64,000 bases of DNA from assembly GCA_030549175.1 (NCBI GenBank), contig JAUKUA010000001.1, forward strand, positions 5,642,001 through 5,706,000, written 5' to 3'. Shown here one piece after another: positions 60,466-64,000 of the stretch (positions are counted from its first letter, which is position 1; every line of letters starts with the position of its first letter). The notes below the pieces were generated by a model. It had not been told where the DNA came from. It was given only the letters and a program-made list of their open reading frames with translations, and did not search any database. A program made the position numbers and the translations under genes. The DNA comes from Lasiosphaeris hirsuta. Taxonomy: Eukaryota > Ascomycota > Sordariomycetes > Sordariales > Lasiosphaeriaceae.

Positions 60466-62601
60466 ATTATTTTCGTTCTCGAGGTAGAGTTACGCGGTCA
60501 ATCTTGAGTTTACGATGAGGCCTGGGCTTGAAGCTTGAGAGATCGGCTCAAGTAGCTGATATGTCCTGTGTGCTGGATGCTCCGCGGAGCCGGTTCCCGT
60601 CCGGGTGTTGTTCCCGGGCCGGTTCCACCCCACAGGTCCGACCCGAGTCCACGTGGCGGTTAACCATTCACGGTTACCTGCGACATCCTGGCTCATTGGC
60701 GGATGAGAGTTTATAGTGCAGATATTTTTATATCATTTTTATTGAGCTGGAGTTACGTCATAGTCCTAGTGAGGGAGTGCCTTGAACGATACTAGCAGCG
60801 TGAGTTTTTCTAGAGTCGGTAATGCCTCCCCCCCCCCCTTTGATACTTCATTCATAGTGTCAGTCTACTGAAAGAAATGAGCTGAGAAATCTACGTCCGG
60901 AAGTTGTACTGTTTTGCCCCTTCTCTGTTCAACTTACTCGCTTGCGCGGATGGTTTCATCTGCTGCCGGGGATCTAGCATCACTCTTGAGCGACACGGGG
61001 CGCTTGGTCAATGAGATGGAAATTACGCATTCCTGGTGTTCTGTCTAGTTCCAATACAGGTAGATACCTTCCCTCCCATCATCAAAGTATTGGCTCCCTC
61101 TAGAAGCCATCCGCATGAATTGATTTTGTCAACTCGGGGCTTGGCCCACCCGGTAACATGGCATGATCTGCTTTATCTCTTTGAATTACCCCTTTGTCCA
61201 CTGCTTGTAAATGAGTAAAAAAATGGATGGGACCCGGAATTATATCGCAGCTGGCATCCTGAAGATATCCTAGCGAGCTCAAATAATTGAAGCGCGGCAC
61301 GAGTTTCAATATATTCAGGTGCCATGGCCCAACTATGTACCTTGGGGGTGTCAACATTGCCATATCCAGGGTATGGGAAGCAGAACGATGGATAAGTTAA
61401 TTCAAACAATCAGCCACACGACCAAGATCCACTGCCTGTGCCTTGCCAGATAAACACAATTTCAGCAAAACGGCCTCTAATTGTGGTTGAGGAGGCGGAG
61501 CATGCAATTACCGGGCTGCCATGGATAGGGGCGCCCTCCTTTTGACATGATCTGCTCCCCCAACAGCCCGGTTTATGGGAGAGTGGGAGGTCAACCGTCA
61601 ACCAGCTCGTTCATCATTTACTGTTGGTGGGCAATTGGCCCGAAACCGTCCCGACGTGGGTCAACGCCAGGTGAGCCGGGCGGGACTCGAGGCCGGCGTT
61701 CGGTGCAGACCTAACCCTAGTAATTTAGAGTGCGACGTGGTACGACGCCCAGGCCTCCCACTTCACTCTGATTTGCAGCGTCGGCAGCCTGATGATGCGA
61801 TTGCAACCGTTGTTACGGAGCGCTCCACCTCAGTCCTGGGCGCCGAGCATCCAAGTATGGAATGCCTAATCGTGGGTCGGCTTGGTTGATGCGATCCGTA
61901 TCATGATCGAGGCATTTGTTTTCTCGCACTTTCGCCTGCGTTCGATGCTTGGAAAGATGATTCTGCCTGTGGTGCAAACAGTGCAAACATCACTCATTTA
62001 GATACCCGCCCGGGCGCACGTGTCACTCGCCCAAGCGTTGAGAGCGCAGCAACTGCCTTGGCTGCCTTGTTGCCGGGCCTCCTCGGCAAGAATCGTGCCA
62101 AAAACCCCCAGCCCGCCCCGAGTCGCAGGCTGGGGTGAACTCTCGTTGGCCCGTTGGTTTTGGCGCCCTCTGCACCTTTGCTGTGCGGCACTGCATGTAA
62201 AAAGGTGCGCAGCAGGCGAACCGTTGCGACTCATCATTCCGAAAAAGTCGTCCCAACTGCGACCCAACCTAGCAAAACTCTCACCGGACTCGCCAATCCT
62301 CACGGCGATACTTTGAGTCAAAGCCTCACTGCCTGGATACCCGGCCAGCCCATTTCATCCCCCCGCTTTGTTATGTACAATACGATAACAGGCCAACCCG
62401 TGTCAGCCTACGCTAGGTCGACTAGATCGATAATCTGCAATTGAGAGGAAACTGGATCTCTGGCCTCCCTGGATTTTGCATTCGCTTATGACCTACACGC
62501 TCGCTGCCTGTCGCTTTCTTGATCGAATCGCCTCGTGATAGCTTCGGCCCCAAAGTGTCCATGTTCGCTGGACGTCCCACTACTTCATATCGCACAGTAA
62601 A
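60466..62601. other. 2.1 kb gene-free region
   Basis: No gene, RNA or transposon is supported. A C9-10 run lies near 60828-60838. Most open frames here begin at non-ATG codons. Confidence 0.5.
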
Positions 62602-64000
62602 ATGGCGGCTCAACAACAACCACCACCACCACCACCACCATCACCACCAACACCACCCCCACCGGGCGACGTAAAGGACGGGAAAGCTTTTTACGGCTAC
62701 CTATTCGGCAAGCAGAATGTCACCACTCAGGACCCGATTCCCGAACCGACCCCGGTCCTCAAAGCCCTCCTTACAGCCCTCGCCTGCCATATTGTCCGTG
62801 GCGCCCCTCCAGAGAAACCCACCGACGAGCGCTGGATGCTAACTCGTTTCGCAGAAAAACGAAATTGGCGACAAGAACGAAAAGAACCTCAAACCAGGAA
62901 AGCTGGCCGCCTTCTATAAGGATGCGGGGTACAACTACGACAGTAAGCTTCGGCCTTGAGGGTAGCTCCACGGCACTTGTCATACTAACAGGGGGTTTCC
63001 TTCTTTCACCCACAGCTCTGTTCGCCGACATGTCGGCAGAGTCCATCTCATTCGTCTATCAAGTCCAAGGCTGCCAGCATTATCTCTTGCCCACGGACAA
63101 CGACTTCATCGCCCCCTCGATCCCAGCCCTAACGGTCAAGGGCTTTGTTCGCTGGCAGGCGATCCAGATCTTGCTCGAGCCGCAGATACATGTCCCCGTC
63201 ATCCAATTTGCCGTTCGAAACTGGGCGCTGAAGAACCCAGATGATGGAACGCCCTTCCCCCCAGACCTGCCAAAGGAGGCCTTTCCTCAGGAGCCTGACC
63301 CCGACACAGACACATGGTACCAGAGCTGCGCTGTCAGGCTGCGTGAGGAAGCGACACCAAAGGAGGACGTCAAACCTAATTTCGCCGCCGAGCACCCTGA
63401 ACCCACGGCGCGCGGTGTCCCCGTGTTCGTCCACGTTGGTGCCACCTCATCTCACGACTACTTCAACCGTCCTCGCACAGGAACCAAGTTCTCCTACGTC
63501 CGCGTTCCCGATGACATTCCCCGCAGCGCACCAGTGGGACGATCACCTGAGCGCCGCGATCGCGATGCTCGGGAACGTGAACATGCCGAGAACCTCCGGG
63601 AACACTACACGCGCCGCCCAAGCGCATCGTCGGAAGATCGGCAGCACCGACGTCGCCGTAGCTTTACGGATCACCCCCCCCTGGCCGAAGAGCGACCCGC
63701 CCACGTCCCGCACATTGTACCCGAGCCGCGCCCAGCGCCGCGCCGCGCCAGCCATCCACACTACGAGACCTCGTCCGAGACGGATGATGGCCCTGTTAGC
63801 CCCCGGACCGAGGCCCACCCCCGCTCCCGGCCCCACCGCTCGACCGACCCGCCCCCTATCTCGGTTCGCCGCGTGTATGGGCCCGAGGGCGCCCGGATTC
63901 ACTCAACGCATCCCGTCTTCTCGTCGGCGCCGCAGATCCCAAGCCCTGTGCCTGAGGAAGCTCGGCGGCCATCGCATTCGGAGGAACCCAAATCATCGCT
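62602..64000 (+). CDS. DUF7514-like fungal protein (partial, runs off the right edge)
   Basis: Three exons are visible: 62602-62793, 62855-62942 and 63016 to beyond 64000, with consistent phases and no stop to the edge, giving at least 421 residues. The N-terminus has a proline run (about residues 5-21) encoded by a CCA-rich repeat. A globular domain of about 170 residues follows: FYGYLFGKQN, PTPVLKALLTALACHI, KPGKLAAFYKDAGYNYDTLF, CQHYLLPTDNDFIAPSIPALTVKGFVRWQAIQILLEPQ. I recall this as the fungal DUF7514-type domain, whose function is unknown. After it comes a long Arg/Ser/Pro/Glu-rich disordered region (RRSFTDHPP, SRPHRSTDPPP). The 61-bp first intron uses a GTCCGT donor. Real end not visible. 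Confidence 0.82.
62618..62662 (+). repeat. CCA-rich trinucleotide repeat coding for polyproline
   Basis: Mostly CCA and CCACC units in frame, giving a Pro tract with a few Ser and Thr in the DUF7514-like protein. Likely length-variable. Confidence 0.75.

Noticed and set aside
60466..62601. Search for CRISPR-like, tandem or inverted repeats and transposon ends in the large gaps
   Set aside because: Only short homopolymer runs were seen here; nothing resembling an array or mobile element.

Overview
This is nuclear DNA of a filamentous ascomycete (Pezizomycotina, most likely Sordariomycetes). The genes have short introns of about 50-100 bp with GTRNGT donors, CTRAC-like branch points and YAG acceptors. 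The gene content is typically fungal: a CreB deubiquitinase, an LRR/PP2C-type adenylate cyclase, an RTC4-domain protein, a CSN12 homologue and a DUF7514-like protein. Genes lie on both strands, usually 0.5-3 kb apart, and nothing looks operonic. I saw no tRNA, rRNA, CRISPR array, intact transposon or biosynthetic gene cluster.

Layout. 0-15 kb: rad21 cohesin (-), Golgi Ca2+/Mn2+ ATPase pmr1 (+), COG4 (+), a small PSI-like membrane protein (+), molybdopterin synthase small subunit (-) and dynamitin (-). 15-29 kb: an RTC4-domain protein (+), a 2.9 kb gene-free leader region, adenylate cyclase (+) and the small secretory protein Yos1 (+). 29-36 kb: creB (-), a 3.4 kb gene-poor stretch, and SBH1/Sec61-beta (-). 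36-45 kb: a gene-poor stretch holding a 3' relic of a PSR1/NIF-type phosphatase, a peroxisomal ABC half-transporter with two apparent single-base deletions, and 3 kb without a clear gene. 45-51 kb: a xylose-reductase-type aldo-keto reductase (+), the PP1 regulator sds22 (-) and an ABHD13/Bem46-like hydrolase (+). 52-64 kb: a BTB protein (+), csn12 (-), ribosomal protein eL20 (+), a GNAT acetyltransferase (+) and a DUF7514-like gene that runs off the right edge.

Most genes are unrelated housekeeping functions. There are loose themes. pmr1, COG4, Yos1 and SBH1 all serve the secretory pathway. Adenylate cyclase, creB and the xylose reductase all belong to carbon sensing or use. I treat this as coincidence of neighbourhood and not as a cluster.

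Exon structures were worked out by hand, requiring reading-frame continuity across every junction and agreement with remembered family sequences. No database was searched. The points most worth checking are the double frameshift in the ABC transporter, the phosphatase relic, the 14-nt creB exon that splits the catalytic Cys codon, the altered coenzyme loop of the xylose reductase, and the start-codon-only exons of SBH1 and RPL20. I did not find a convincing new multi-gene system.
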